Of a DNA stretch of 64,000 nucleotides, positions 49,144 through 59,847 are shown in pieces; the stretch's first letter is position 1; each line of letters starts with the position of its first letter. The notes under the pieces were generated by a model that saw only the letters and a list, made by a program, of their open reading frames with translations, searched no databases and was not told the DNA's origin. The stretch is from Kaistia granuli DSM 23481 (GTDB lineage Bacteria > Pseudomonadota > Alphaproteobacteria > Rhizobiales > Kaistiaceae), in contig NZ_AQYH01000019.1 in assembly GCF_000380505.1 (NCBI RefSeq), positions 1-64,000 of the forward strand, given 5' to 3'. The translations under genes were made by a program, and so were the position numbers.

Positions 49144-50460
49144 TTAGGCGCGGTAGTAGCGCTCGGCGCGGCGCTGGGCCTGGGCGATGGCGTCTTCCGG
49201 CGACATCTGACCGGTGACCGCAGTGGCGTACATGTCGACGAGGACGTAGTCCGCCATGGTTGCCGCCGAAGCACTGCCGAGCGGACCGGCATAGCCGTTC
49301 GGACGGAGCGACTCCGAAGCCCTGGCATAGGCTTCGTGGATCGGGTTGCTGGTCCAGACCGGGTTGGCGGCGAATGCCTTGAGCGGCTGGCAGCAATAGG
49401 CGCTGGCGCCCTCGATCCAGCGGTTCATGCTATCGGCCTGATACATGAACTGCAGATAGGCCTTCGCGGCTTCCGGGTACTTCGTGTGCTGGAAGATCGA
49501 AAGCGTCGACGCCTGGTGCAGTTCGATCGACTTGCCGACGGGACCGATCGGCAGGTTCGTCGATCGCATGTCCTCGGCGATCTCCTTCATCTTCGGATCC
49601 TTGATGGCAGCGTAGTAGACCGACACGCCATTGGCGGTCAGCGATACCTGGCCGGCCAGGAAGGCACGGTTGTTGTTGACGTCCTGCCAGCTTTCCGTGC
49701 CCGGAATGAAGGTCTTGTAGAGTTCCTGGGCGTATTTGACGGAGGCGAGCGTCTCCGGGCTGTTGAGTACGACGGCGCCCTTGTCGTCGATCATCTGGCC
49801 GCCATGGCTCCAGAGCAGCCAATGGGCGTAGTTGTTGCCGTCACCGACGGCCTTGCCATGCGGGAAGCCGGCGGGCGTGCCCTTGGCCTGCAGCGCCTTG
49901 CAGAGCTCCAGGAAACCAGCGGTGTCGGTCGGGAACTCGTTGAAGCCGGCTGCCTTCATATGGCTGTCGCGATAGACGATCGCGTTGCCGATGGCGCAGA
50001 GCGGCAGGGCGATGAACTTGCCGTCGCGCTTGGCATAGCCTTCCAGGCCCGGATACCAGCCGCCATGGGTAGCGCCGAGATATTCGCCGAGCTCGGTCAC
50101 GTCAACCAGCTTGTCCGGATACTGCTGCGGATCGTCGAACCAGCTCATCACCATGTCGGGGCCTGAGCCGACATTGGCGGCGACGGCGGCTTTCGGACGG
50201 ATGTCCTCCCAGCTTTCCTTGTCGATACGGACTTCGACGCCGGTCGCTTCGGTGAACTTCTTGGTGTTCTCGAGCCAGGCGGCTTCTTCCGACGCCACGA
50301 ACGGCACCCAGCGCAGAAGGCGGAGCGTGGCGCCGGCTTCCGGCGTGTAGACCGGCGCAGCGGCCTGGGCAAAGGCCGGCGACATGCCGAGCTTGCCGAA
50401 GCCAGCCGCGGCCACCAGGCCGGCGGTCGTTACGAAAAGGTCTCGTCTATTCAGGGTCAT
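49144..50460 (-). CDS. Extracellular sugar-binding protein, Tat-exported
   Basis: The 438-residue protein opens MTLNRRDLFVTTAGLVAAAG, a twin-arginine signal, with cleavage near AFAQA (about residue 32). The mature part is a class I periplasmic binding protein (SBP_bac_1 type), with LRLLRWVPFV at the start and SYRHS-like inner strands. Tat export suggests folding before export. GGAGGAAACA precedes the ATG. It delivers the substrate to the two permeases encoded downstream. Substrate probably a sugar or polyol. Confidence 0.9.
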   Translation of the reverse strand: MTLNRRDLFVTTAGLVAAAGFGKLGMSPAFAQAAAPVYTPEAGATLRLLRWVPFVASEEAAWLENTKKFTEATGVEVRIDKESWEDIRPKAAVAANVGSGPDMVMSWFDDPQQYPDKLVDVTELGEYLGATHGGWYPGLEGYAKRDGKFIALPLCAIGNAIVYRDSHMKAAGFNEFPTDTAGFLELCKALQAKGTPAGFPHGKAVGDGNNYAHWLLWSHGGQMIDDKGAVVLNSPETLASVKYAQELYKTFIPGTESWQDVNNNRAFLAGQVSLTANGVSVYYAAIKDPKMKEIAEDMRSTNLPIGPVGKSIELHQASTLSIFQHTKYPEAAKAYLQFMYQADSMNRWIEGASAYCCQPLKAFAANPVWTSNPIHEAYARASESLRPNGYAGPLGSASAATMADYVLVDMYATAVTGQMSPEDAIAQAQRRAERYYRA

Positions 50461-50554
50461 TGTTTCCTCCTGCTAACTCGCGATTTTCTTTTTTTACAAC
50501 TGCGATCTCGGCGGATGCAGCCGGGATCGCTACGCCGATGAGTCCGGCGGCGTC

Positions 50555-51616
<1,062 letters not shown>

Positions 51617-52525
51617 ACACGTCCTCCCAGAACTTAGATCCGATGCCGCCTTCGGATGGAATCCGGCGGCGATTGATGCGCTGCATGGACGTCATGCGCC
51701 GAGAAAACGCGGCGCCGAGATGGATGTCCTGCAGGCATCGAATGCGTGTCACGCTTGGTGACGGTGTCTTCATGCCGGCCGCCAGTATTCGCCTGCGAAA
51801 AGCTCGCGGGACGTCTGGTGGCGCCAGTCTCAACCCGCGGTGGTTGTGAGTAGCAGGAGAAAACTCAGGCTTGGCCGCAACGAACGCCCAGCCACTTCGG
51901 GCTGATCCAGTCGCGTCGCAAGGCTTGCCGATGGGCTCACGGACAACGCGCACCTCCATGCGTCGTCGTGGCAAATACCGCTCCAGAGATAGCCATCCTC
52001 CACCGCTCACACCCTGGCGTGAGCTCCGGCAACGCATCCTAGACAGTCTCTCCCTCTGCCTGACCAAGTGGTATGCCGCACAGTCCACTGGATCCTACGC
52101 AAAGTTCTTCTCTCCGGTCAACATCGGGCCAACTGTCTGTTTCAAATAACGTGTGAGACTGTGCATTTGTTGCGATGCAATATGGAAATTGATTTGTTCA
52201 TTTTTTGCCCGCGTTGCGATGGTAAACTATCGATATTTTGACATATTGGATCGATCGCTCGTAGATTTCGTCCGCCACGTACGTGCTGACGTTCGCGTAA
52301 AGGGTAATCGTGTTATCGATCCTCGCCCTGACTTTCTTTGACGTCTTCCCGCTCGTCGATCGCTTCGATATCGCGATCGCATCCGCGCGTGTCGACCACC
52401 GCGATGGCCGGTCGGCGTCCGTTCCCGGAGCGATACCGCAGGAAGCCTGAGCCGAAGAGGGCTTGTGGTTCGGCGGCGCTTTCGTGTCAGGTAGTCGGAT
52501 GGGGACTGTGTCGGGAGAAAGCGTC
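51617..52525. other. 909-base gap between importer operon and META-domain gene
   Basis: No gene is supported; frames on either strand are short and unlike known proteins. The right half (52140-52340) is clearly more A+T-rich than the rest of the window. On the plus strand TTGACA near 52238, followed 18 bases on by TAGATT, is a possible promoter for the META-domain gene. A hairpin CTCACACC/GGCGTGAG sits at 52006-52023. The importer promoter must also lie here. Confidence 0.45.
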
Positions 52526-53290
52526 ATGCGCCAGATCGGCTTCCGTTTGGCGGCGATCGCCGTCGCATTGCTTCTCGTCGGGGCGAACGCGGTCGCTGCC
52601 GTTGCCGCGACGCGGACCCTGCATGGCTCCGTCATCGATCGCGAACGGATGGCGTTGCCCCCGGACGCGCGGGTCGAGGTCCAGTTGCTGGATGTCTCCC
52701 TGGCCGACGCGCCGTCGCGAACCATCGCCCGGACGAGCTTCCGGCCGCGCGGCCCGGTGCCGATTCCCTACCGCCTCCGTTTCGACGAGGCCAGGCTGAA
52801 GCCGCGTCACAGCTATGGGTTGCGGGCGACGATCTCGGTCGGCGACAGGCTGTGGTTCACCTCGACCAGCCGCCATTCGGTCGAGATCGGCGGGCCGGAC
52901 CGGATCGATATTCCCGTCCAGCGCCTCGGTGGCCAGGCGGCCCCGCGTCCCGCCGGCAGCCCGGCCGGGCGCTGGCTCGCCGAGGATATCCGCCGGGGCG
53001 GCGTCATCGATTATCTGCAGACCGTGCTTGAAATCGGCCCGAATGGCCGGGTCAGCGGCACTGGCGGCTGCAATCGCATGTCGGGCCAGGCGAAGATCGC
53101 CGGCGACACGATCCGGTTTGGCGCGATCGCCAGCACGCGGATGGCCTGCACGCCGGCTGCCATGAACCAGGAACGGAAATTCATCGCTGCACTGGAGGAT
53201 GTGCGTCGCTGGCGCGTCGATCCGGCTCGCGGCAAGCTGATCCTGCTCGACGGGCGAGGCAATTCGATCGTCGTCTTGTCCCGCCTGTAG
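52526..53290 (+). CDS. Exported YbaY-like and META-domain protein
   Basis: The 254-residue protein starts at ATG 52526, with GGGAG eight bases upstream. A signal peptide ends near residue 28. The first half (TLHGSVIDRERMALPPDARV, with ARTSFRPRGPVPIPYRL) resembles the YbaY/lipoprotein domain that tolerates many small ligands. The second half is a META domain with GRVSGTGGCNRMSGQAKI and FGAIASTRMAC, the signature of HslJ-type envelope-stress proteins. No lipobox Cys is seen. It likely works in the periplasm. Confidence 0.85.
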   Translation: MRQIGFRLAAIAVALLLVGANAVAAVAATRTLHGSVIDRERMALPPDARVEVQLLDVSLADAPSRTIARTSFRPRGPVPIPYRLRFDEARLKPRHSYGLRATISVGDRLWFTSTSRHSVEIGGPDRIDIPVQRLGGQAAPRPAGSPAGRWLAEDIRRGGVIDYLQTVLEIGPNGRVSGTGGCNRMSGQAKIAGDTIRFGAIASTRMACTPAAMNQERKFIAALEDVRRWRVDPARGKLILLDGRGNSIVVLSRL

Positions 53291-53324
53291 CACCCGGCCG
53301 CTGGCGGCTTCGGCGAGGCGCAGG

Positions 53325-53777
53325 TCAGCTGTCGAGCAGGCTGCGGCGGTAGCTGACGAAGCCGAGATGCGCGGCGACCTTGTCGTAGAGGTGTCTCGCT
53401 GTGGCGTTGTCGGTGTGGGTCAGCCAGTGCAGCCGGTCGCAGCCGCGCACGCCGGCCTCCTGAGCCACGGCCTCGATCAGCGCTCGGCCGACGCCGCCGC
53501 TGCGGCTGGCGGGGCTGACGAACAGGTCTTCGAGATAGCAGGAATGGCCGGCCAGCCAGGTCGATCGATGGATCACGGCATGGGCGAAGCCGACGAGGTC
53601 GCCGTCGATCTCGGCGCCGAGGGCGAACATCGGCTCGGCCGGATCGTTCAGGCGGGCCCAGGTGAGATCGGAGATCTCGGGCGCCAGCGGCCGCTGGTAG
53701 AAATCGAGATAGCCCTGCCAGAGCGGCCGCCACGCCTCGCGGTCGGTGCTGGCGAGTGGGCGGATCACGACACGCAT
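53325..53777 (-). CDS. GNAT family N-acetyltransferase
   Basis: The 150-residue protein is a single GNAT domain. The acetyl-CoA pyrophosphate loop is in SRSGGVGRALIEAV near residues 92-105 (the Q/RxxGxG/A motif). The terminal strand region reads YDKVAAHLGFVSYRRS. The amino-acceptor substrate is not evident. AGGATG precedes the start. A tandem pair of hairpins lies beyond its start, between it and icd. Confidence 0.82.
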   Translation of the reverse strand: MRVVIRPLASTDREAWRPLWQGYLDFYQRPLAPEISDLTWARLNDPAEPMFALGAEIDGDLVGFAHAVIHRSTWLAGHSCYLEDLFVSPASRSGGVGRALIEAVAQEAGVRGCDRLHWLTHTDNATARHLYDKVAAHLGFVSYRRSLLDS

Positions 53778-53822
53778 GCGGACATCCTATTCAGGACCGG
53801 GGAAGGCAATCGGCAAGGAAGG

Positions 53823-53879
53823 GGACAAGGGCGGAGCGCCGCCCTTGTCCTGAGCTTGATCGGGGAGCTGGGCTCCCCG
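53823..53879 (-). terminator. Double hairpin after icd
   Basis: Two hairpins follow the icd stop on the minus strand: CGGGGAG/CTCCCCG (53861-53867/53873-53879) and the stronger GGACAAGGGCGG/CCGCCCTTGTCC (53823-53834/53839-53850), the latter followed by CCTTCCTT. Together they probably end the icd transcript. Confidence 0.65.
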
Positions 53880-53892
53880 AACGGGCCTTGGC

Positions 53893-55104
53893 TTATGCCA
53901 TCGCCTTGGTCAGGTTCTCGCTGACCTTGTCGAGGAAGCCGGTGGTCGACAGCCACTTCTGGTCGGGGCCGACGAGCAGCGCCAGATCCTTGGTCATGTC
54001 GCCAGCTTCGACGGTGTCGACGCAGACCTTCTCGAGCGTCAGCGCGAACTTGGCCAGTTCGGCATTGTCGTCGAGCTTGGCGCGATGGGCGAGGCCACGC
54101 GTCCAGGCGAAGATCGAGGCGATGGAGTTGGTCGACGTCTCCTTGCCCTGCTGGTGCTGGCGGTAGTGGCGCGTCACGGTGCCGTGGGCGGCTTCCGCTT
54201 CGACGGTCTTGCCGTCGGGCGTCAGCAGCACGGAGGTCATCAGGCCGAGCGAACCGAAGCCCTGGGCGACGGTGTCGGACTGCACGTCGCCGTCATAGTT
54301 CTTGCAGGCCCAGACATAGCCGCCGGACCACTTCAGGGCCGAGGCGACCATGTCGTCGATCAGGCGATGCTCATAGGTGATGCCGGCTGCCTTGAAGGCG
54401 GCGGCGAACTCGGCATCGAACACTTCCTGGAACAGGTCCTTGAAGCGGCCGTCATAGGCCTTGAGGATGGTGTTCTTGGTCGACAGGTAGACCGGGTACT
54501 TGCGCATCAGGCCGTAGTTCAGCGAGGCGCGGGCGAACTCGCGGATCGACTCGTCGAGGTTGTACATCGCCATGGCGACGCCGGCGCCCGGGAACTTGAA
54601 GACTTCCTTCTCGATGACGGTGCCGTCCTCGCCTTCGAACTTGATCGTCATCCGGCCCTTGCCGGGGACGAGGAAGTCCGTCGCCTTGTACTGGTCGCCG
54701 AAGGCATGACGGCCGACGATGATCGGCTGCGTCCAGCCCGGCACCAGGCGCGGCACATTCTGGCAGATGATCGGCTCGCGGAAGATCACGCCGCCGAGGA
54801 TATTGCGGATGGTGCCGTTCGGCGACTTCCACATCTCCTTGAGGTTGAACTCTTTCACGCGGGCTTCGTCCGGCGTGATGGTGGCGCACTTGACGCCGAC
54901 GCCGACCTTCTTGATCGCCTCGGCTGCCTCGATCGTCACCTGGTCGTTGGTGGCGTCACGATGCTCGATGCCCAGATCGAAATACTGGAGGTCGAGATCG
55001 AGGTAGGGGTGGATCAACTTGTCCTTGATGTTCTGCCAGATGATCCGGGTCATCTCGTCGCCGTCGAGTTCAACGACGGGATTGGCTACCTTGATCTTCG
55101 CCAT
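53893..55104 (-). CDS. icd: NADP-dependent isocitrate dehydrogenase
   Basis: The 403-residue enzyme makes 2-oxoglutarate and NADPH in the citric acid cycle. It belongs to the eukaryote-like subfamily common in alphaproteobacteria: opening [15 protein letters not shown], substrate loop [18 protein letters not shown] around residue 95, and the dehydrogenase signature [20 protein letters not shown]-like stretch near 269-288. The length and motifs match the dimeric NADP form. It is transcribed alone. Confidence 0.96.
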   Translation of the reverse strand: MAKIKVANPVVELDGDEMTRIIWQNIKDKLIHPYLDLDLQYFDLGIEHRDATNDQVTIEAAEAIKKVGVGVKCATITPDEARVKEFNLKEMWKSPNGTIRNILGGVIFREPIICQNVPRLVPGWTQPIIVGRHAFGDQYKATDFLVPGKGRMTIKFEGEDGTVIEKEVFKFPGAGVAMAMYNLDESIREFARASLNYGLMRKYPVYLSTKNTILKAYDGRFKDLFQEVFDAEFAAAFKAAGITYEHRLIDDMVASALKWSGGYVWACKNYDGDVQSDTVAQGFGSLGLMTSVLLTPDGKTVEAEAAHGTVTRHYRQHQQGKETSTNSIASIFAWTRGLAHRAKLDDNAELAKFALTLEKVCVDTVEAGDMTKDLALLVGPDQKWLSTTGFLDKVSENLTKAMA

Positions 55105-55248
55105 GGAGGAAGGCCTCGCTTCTGGGTTGGACGACCCTGGCTGCCGGCGGCAAGGCCGCGTGCGGCAGGACAGCGCCGAAGGATGGTGCGGGCACCCCTA
55201 TAGCATCGCGCTCAAACCCCGCAAAGGCGGGAAGCCCGGGAAGGAGCG

Positions 55249-56547
55249 TTACGAATGAGTGGCATTGCCTCCACGCCCGCGCCACTTCCGGAGCTTTTCG
55301 CGGATCCGACCCTTGAGCCGCCTGAGACCAAGGAACGGAAGCTCCCGGCGGGTTCCGAACGGCATGTTGCTGCCATGGCATTGTCGGAGTGCGGCGCCGA
55401 GCAGGCGGGGCGACGTGCGCTTCGCCAACTGGCGCAGGGTTTGCTTTTCGCCGAAGACGGCGTTCAGTCGCGGCAACTGCTCTGCGAGGAACGCCGTGGC
55501 CTTGGTGCCATCGTCCGGGTCGCTCGTATGGCGGGGATATTGGAGCAGCATCCCGAGCGCATTCCAGTAGCGGTCGGCGCCGATCCGCCACGAGAAATCC
55601 TCCGCATGCGTCACTAGGACCCGGATCAACTCGCGGATACGAAGTCCGCCGAAATTCGACGCCGGACCGCCATTCGTGCCCATGTAGCGGAGGCTGGGTG
55701 CGGAAGCGTAGAAATTTTGGTCGTGAACCCGATAGGTCGAAAGCGGCACGTCGATGATGGCAGAGCCGCCGAGCAAGTGGCACAGCCGATTGTAGTGCCC
55801 ATCGGCCGCCAGCCGCCGCAACCGATCGGGATCGTCGCAGACCGGCGCGACGAGGTCGACCATGAAGCGTCGGTACATGTTCGACGTGCCAGGCGACCAG
55901 GGCCAGTGCCAGATCGAAATGCGGGGATCGAGAATGGTCGTGCCGCGCGCGAGCTGCGCGTAGGTGGCGTCGTCGATCGTTGCCAGGCGCGGGACGAATG
56001 CCGCTGGTCTGAGATCCTGTTGGGCTTCCGGTCGTGCTAGCATGGTCCGCTCGCGGTGGCCGTTGACCATCACGCCGTCGCGGGTCGTTTCGAGGGCGCA
56101 GCAGGAGGTGAACGCGATGTTCAGGCGGCCAGCGAGATGAACCTGGACATGCATGGAGGCGAAGTTTGACAGCAAGGTATCGTCGGAATCGACGAACACG
56201 ACAAACTCGCCCCGGGCCGCCTCCAAGCCGCGCAGCGCGCCGCCGAGTGGTCCGAGGTTGGTTTGCGAGTGGATGACCGTGAAGCGAGGGTCGTCGCCGA
56301 CGGTCTTCCGGATGACGTCCCGACTTGAATCGGTGGAGGCATTGTCGACGACGATCGCCTCGAAGCGGGGATAGTCCTGGCCCTGGATCGACTGAAGCGT
56401 TGCGTCGATGAAGCCCGCATAGTTCCAGTTTCGGACGATGAACGAGACGAGGGGAAGCTTCAGTTCGCCTGGGGCCGCAAGCCGCGTCGATGGAATCCCC
56501 CCCAATGTGAATTGCGCCGACGTGTCGCCGGTGAAGGTGGCTGTCAC
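55249..56547 (-). CDS. Family 2 glycosyltransferase (first of a pair)
   Basis: The 432-residue protein starts at a GTG at 56547, with AGGG about ten bases upstream. The GT-A domain begins at residue 32 (PLVSFIVRNWNYAGFIDATL). The nucleotide-sugar motif is VVDNASTDSSRDV, and the metal-binding acidic pair is VDSDD near residue 116. The motif WSPGTSNMYRR, shared with the next gene, marks both as one group. The last 100 residues are basic. It probably adds sugars to a surface glycan. It is 75 bases after the second copy. Confidence 0.8.
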   Translation of the reverse strand: MTATFTGDTSAQFTLGGIPSTRLAAPGELKLPLVSFIVRNWNYAGFIDATLQSIQGQDYPRFEAIVVDNASTDSSRDVIRKTVGDDPRFTVIHSQTNLGPLGGALRGLEAARGEFVVFVDSDDTLLSNFASMHVQVHLAGRLNIAFTSCCALETTRDGVMVNGHRERTMLARPEAQQDLRPAAFVPRLATIDDATYAQLARGTTILDPRISIWHWPWSPGTSNMYRRFMVDLVAPVCDDPDRLRRLAADGHYNRLCHLLGGSAIIDVPLSTYRVHDQNFYASAPSLRYMGTNGGPASNFGGLRIRELIRVLVTHAEDFSWRIGADRYWNALGMLLQYPRHTSDPDDGTKATAFLAEQLPRLNAVFGEKQTLRQLAKRTSPRLLGAALRQCHGSNMPFGTRRELPFLGLRRLKGRIREKLRKWRGRGGNATHS

Positions 56548-56622
56548 TTGGGTGCCCTGAAAAGTGGTGAGTAGGAAAACGGCGCAATCTAGGGCGAATG
56601 AACGCTCGCCGGATTTCCGGCG

Positions 56623-57519
56623 CTACACTCGGACTTTGGCCCGGCCAGGCATACTCCGTTGGCCGGACTGGAACCATGCATGCTGGATCTCGGAGCCCGC
56701 GGATGATGTGGGCCGATGGGGGTTGAAGTGCTGCAGCCGCGGCATGGATGAACTCGCATTGCTGCCATGGGTTCTGTAAGCCGAGAGCGGCACCTCGATG
56801 AGGAGGCTGCCTGCATCTTCATGGGCGAAGGGCAGCGCTACGGTGTCGAAACAGTAGGCGGGCAATATGTTCCGCGGCATGGCAGCGATGAAAGCGTCAA
56901 TTGTCTTGCGTCGGATCACGTTGGATGTGCCGGGGCTCCAGATCCAGCCCTCGACGTCGGCCGGCACTCGGATGGCCGTCGTGGGCGGTTCGTCGGCTGT
57001 TTCCTTCGCGATCGGGATTCTCGGCCAGGACTCGGTCATGGTGAGGCGAATATGCGGGATGCCGGATGCAATGACGGCGCCGTCGGTGCCAATCTGGATG
57101 GCTTCGCTGCTCGATACGCCGAGTTCGCCGCCGAGCGCCAGATGGGCGCGAACGTGATGGCTGACGAAATTCGGAAAAAGCACATCATCGGCATCGAGAA
57201 TGCAAATGAAGTCTCCAGCGACTTGATGCTGGGTGAAGACGTGATGCGCCGCGCCAAGCTGGCCCAGATTGTCGGGCAGACTGATGAAGCGGACCTCGGG
57301 ATGGCTCGCGCTGAAAGCTTCCATCAGATCAGCGCTGCCATCGTCCGAAGCATTGTCGAGCGTGATGATTTCCAGCGCTGGATAATCTTGCGCTGCCGCC
57401 GAATCGAGGGCGGTCTGCAGATAGGAGACGTAGTTCCAGTTGATCAGGATGATCGAGACGAGCGGCAGCTTCGTGCCGCCGCTCACCCCGTAGCGCGAAC
57501 GCCACTCGGCCTCGTTCAT
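56623..57519 (-). CDS. Family 2 glycosyltransferase (second of a pair)
   Basis: The 298-residue protein has the GT-A domain from residue 18 (PLVSIILINWNYVSYLQTAL), LDNASDDGSADLM near 51 and the acidic metal site LDADD near 100. WSPGTSNVIRRKTID is the shared group motif. Its start ATG overlaps the stop of the HdeD-like gene by four bases (ATGA), so translation is coupled. The product is shorter than its paralogue by about 130 residues, at the carboxyl end. Donor and acceptor unknown. Confidence 0.8.
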   Translation of the reverse strand: MNEAEWRSRYGVSGGTKLPLVSIILINWNYVSYLQTALDSAAAQDYPALEIITLDNASDDGSADLMEAFSASHPEVRFISLPDNLGQLGAAHHVFTQHQVAGDFICILDADDVLFPNFVSHHVRAHLALGGELGVSSSEAIQIGTDGAVIASGIPHIRLTMTESWPRIPIAKETADEPPTTAIRVPADVEGWIWSPGTSNVIRRKTIDAFIAAMPRNILPAYCFDTVALPFAHEDAGSLLIEVPLSAYRTHGSNASSSMPRLQHFNPHRPTSSAGSEIQHAWFQSGQRSMPGRAKVRV

Positions 57520-58079
57520 GCAAGCGTGCGCTTCGCGGCCAGTGCGAGGGCGATGTAGCTCCAGCCCGTGAAGATCAGCGAGATGCCAGCCAGCGTGCCG
57601 GGGACCCAGAGGCCCGAGGTCGGATACTGCGCGAGGATGAAGAAGCCGGCGAGGAAGGCGATGATGCCCGCTGCCAGGATCCAGCCCCAGCCGTCGAGCG
57701 GCTTGATGCGGAAGGAGAGGGCGATCTGGAAGATGCCCTTGGCGAGGAACACGGAGGCAATCACCAGCGTCAGCGCGAAGCTGCCGAAGACGGGCGACAT
57801 ATAGATCGCGATGCCGCCAATCAGCATGACGAGGCCGACGATCAGCTGCCAGAGGAAGCCGCCCCAACCCTGGATGCTGAAGGCCTGGAAGATCTGGAAG
57901 ATGCCGGCGATCGCCAGCACGACGGCCAGGAACACGGTGACCGTGACGCTGGAGACCAGCGGCATGGCGATGGCGCAGATACCGCCAATCAGAAAGACGA
58001 TGCCGAGAAAGAGGAACCAACCCCATTTCTCCCGCACGGCCGTGGAAAAGCTCTTATTGGCTGCCAGATCTGCGGGCAT
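57516..58079 (-). CDS. HdeD-like DUF308 membrane protein
   Basis: The 187-residue protein has six short membrane segments arranged as three similar pairs, with WGWFLFLGIVFLIGGICAIA at the start and LAGISLIFTGWSYIALALAA at the end. This is the HdeD/DUF308 family, linked in enterobacteria to acid tolerance. GGGGAGG precedes ATG 58079; an upstream start at 58172 is less likely. Its stop is coupled to the glycosyltransferase start, hinting at a shared envelope role. Confidence 0.82.
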   Translation of the reverse strand: MPADLAANKSFSTAVREKWGWFLFLGIVFLIGGICAIAMPLVSSVTVTVFLAVVLAIAGIFQIFQAFSIQGWGGFLWQLIVGLVMLIGGIAIYMSPVFGSFALTLVIASVFLAKGIFQIALSFRIKPLDGWGWILAAGIIAFLAGFFILAQYPTSGLWVPGTLAGISLIFTGWSYIALALAAKRTLA

Positions 58080-58213
58080 CTCTTGTCCTCCCCTTGGACC
58101 ATCCTGTTGCCATGATTGCGACTCGCGAGAATCGTGCAACCAGCGTCGCAAATATAGCGTGACCGCCATCAATCAGCTAGGACATGCCTTTCTCTCTCCG
58201 CTGCACGGACGAC

Positions 58214-59023
58214 ATGTCTTCTTCTGAACTTCTTGTCGACGGTCCCGCCGTCATTCTCGTTGAGCCCCAGCTGGGCGAAAACATCGGCACGGCCGCCCGC
58301 GCCATGGCGAATTTCGGCCTGCGCGACCTCCGCATCGTCAATCCGCGCGACGGCTGGCCGAGTGAAAGCGCCCGCCGCGCCGCCAGCCGGGCCGATCACG
58401 TCTTCGACCGCATTCGTCTGTTCGGCAGCGTCGAGGAGGCGGTGGCCGATCTCGGCTATCTGGTGGCGACGACGGCACGCTCGCGCGAACTGGCAAAGCC
58501 GGTGCGCGGTCCTGCCTCCGCCGCCGGCATTATGCGCGGCCACATGACGGCGGGCGTGAAGACAGGCGTGCTGTTCGGGCGCGAGCGGATCGGCCTCACC
58601 AACGAGGAAATCTCGCTCGCCGACGAGATCGTCACCTTGCCGATCGACCCGCAATTCGCGTCCCTCAATATCGCCCAGGCCGTGCTGATCGTCGCCTATG
58701 AATGGCGGCGCAGCGGGCTCGAGACGGAGGAGGCGGGCCTCCGCTTCGCGACGCCGAACGACAGCCGCCCGGCGACCAAGCAGGAACTGCTCGGCCTGTT
58801 CGAGCATCTCGAGGGCGCGCTCGACGGCGTCACCTTCTTCCGGCCGGTCGAGAAGCGCCCCGTCGTCGTGCAGACCCTGCGCGCCATGCTGCAGCGGGCG
58901 CAGTTCACCGAAGCCGATATCCGAACGCTGCGTGGGGTCATCGCGGCGCTGGAGAACCGCCCGACCCGTCCGCGGAAGCGCGCCGACGGTACCGAGACGA
59001 CCAGCCGCGAGGCAGAGGATTGA
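58214..59023 (+). CDS. trmJ: tRNA 2'-O-methyltransferase, TrmJ-like
   Basis: The protein has 269 residues from ATG 58214, or 279 from ATG 58184. The SPOUT fold motifs are ENIGTAARAMANFGL near residue 21, LFGRERIGLTNEEI near 116 and LNIAQAVLIVAYEW near 146, which form the SAM-binding trefoil knot. TrmJ methylates the ribose of nucleotide 32 in tRNAs. The stop overlaps the start of murI, as is common in Rhizobiales. SAM is the methyl donor. Confidence 0.85.
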   Translation: MSSSELLVDGPAVILVEPQLGENIGTAARAMANFGLRDLRIVNPRDGWPSESARRAASRADHVFDRIRLFGSVEEAVADLGYLVATTARSRELAKPVRGPASAAGIMRGHMTAGVKTGVLFGRERIGLTNEEISLADEIVTLPIDPQFASLNIAQAVLIVAYEWRRSGLETEEAGLRFATPNDSRPATKQELLGLFEHLEGALDGVTFFRPVEKRPVVVQTLRAMLQRAQFTEADIRTLRGVIAALENRPTRPRKRADGTETTSREAED

Positions 59024-59817
59024 GCGCAAGCCTGCTGGTCTTCGATTCGGGCATTGGCGGCCTGTCGGTGCTGCGCGAGATCCGGCGTCAATTGCCGTCG
59101 GCGGAAATCGCCTATGTCGCCGACGATGCCGCCTTTCCCTATGGCGACTGGGAGGCCGAACCGCTCTCCGATCACATCGTCGCCCTGATGGGCCGGTTGA
59201 TCGAACGCTTCCAGCCCGACGCGGTGGTGATTGCCTGCAATACGGCGTCGACCCTCGTCCTGCCGCCGCTTCGCGCCCGCCACGCCCTTCCGTTCATCGG
59301 CACGGTCCCGGCGATCAAGCCGGCGGCGGAACGCTCAGCGAGCCGTGTCGTCGGCGTGCTGGCGACACCCGGCACGATGAAGCGCGACTACACGCGCGAA
59401 CTGATCAAGAGTTTCGCTAGGGATTGTCACGTCCGCCTGGTCGGCTCGTCCGAGCTGGCGCCGCTCGCCGAAGCGGTGATGCGCGGCGAGCGGGTCGAAG
59501 ACGCGGCGATCCGGACCGAAATCGAACCCGCCTTCATCGAGGTGGATGGTAAGCGGACAGATACGATCGTGCTCGCCTGCACGCATTATCCCTTCCTGAT
59601 CGAGCGGCTGGAGGCGGTGGCGCCATGGCCAGTCGCCTGGGTGGATCCGGCCGAGGCTATCGCCCGCCGCGTACTCTCGGTTCTGTCCCTCGTATCGGAG
59701 CCGGCCGGAACCATAGCCTCGTCTGGTCAGGCATTCCTGACCTCCGGCAAGCCCTGGGCGCCGGCGCAGGTCGAGCTGCTCGGCCGTTTCGGGCTCGAAG
59801 CGGCGCGGCTGGACTAA
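59020..59817 (+). CDS. murI: Glutamate racemase
   Basis: The 265-residue enzyme makes D-glutamate for peptidoglycan. It starts at a TTG at 59020, four bases before the end of trmJ (TTGA overlap), with AGAGG just upstream. The catalytic cysteines are in VVIACNTAS and in VLACTHYPFL, and substrate-binding FDSGIGGLSV opens the chain. All are at the expected places. It is translationally coupled to trmJ. Confidence 0.93.
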   Translation: MSASLLVFDSGIGGLSVLREIRRQLPSAEIAYVADDAAFPYGDWEAEPLSDHIVALMGRLIERFQPDAVVIACNTASTLVLPPLRARHALPFIGTVPAIKPAAERSASRVVGVLATPGTMKRDYTRELIKSFARDCHVRLVGSSELAPLAEAVMRGERVEDAAIRTEIEPAFIEVDGKRTDTIVLACTHYPFLIERLEAVAPWPVAWVDPAEAIARRVLSVLSLVSEPAGTIASSGQAFLTSGKPWAPAQVELLGRFGLEAARLD

Positions 59818-59847
59818 GCGCCGCCAAGCCCAGCCGGCCGTGGGAGT

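Noticed and set aside
52198-52725. 175-codon minus-strand frame
   Set aside because: It overlaps the start of the META-domain gene on the other strand and is rich in Ser/Arg/Ala without any motif.
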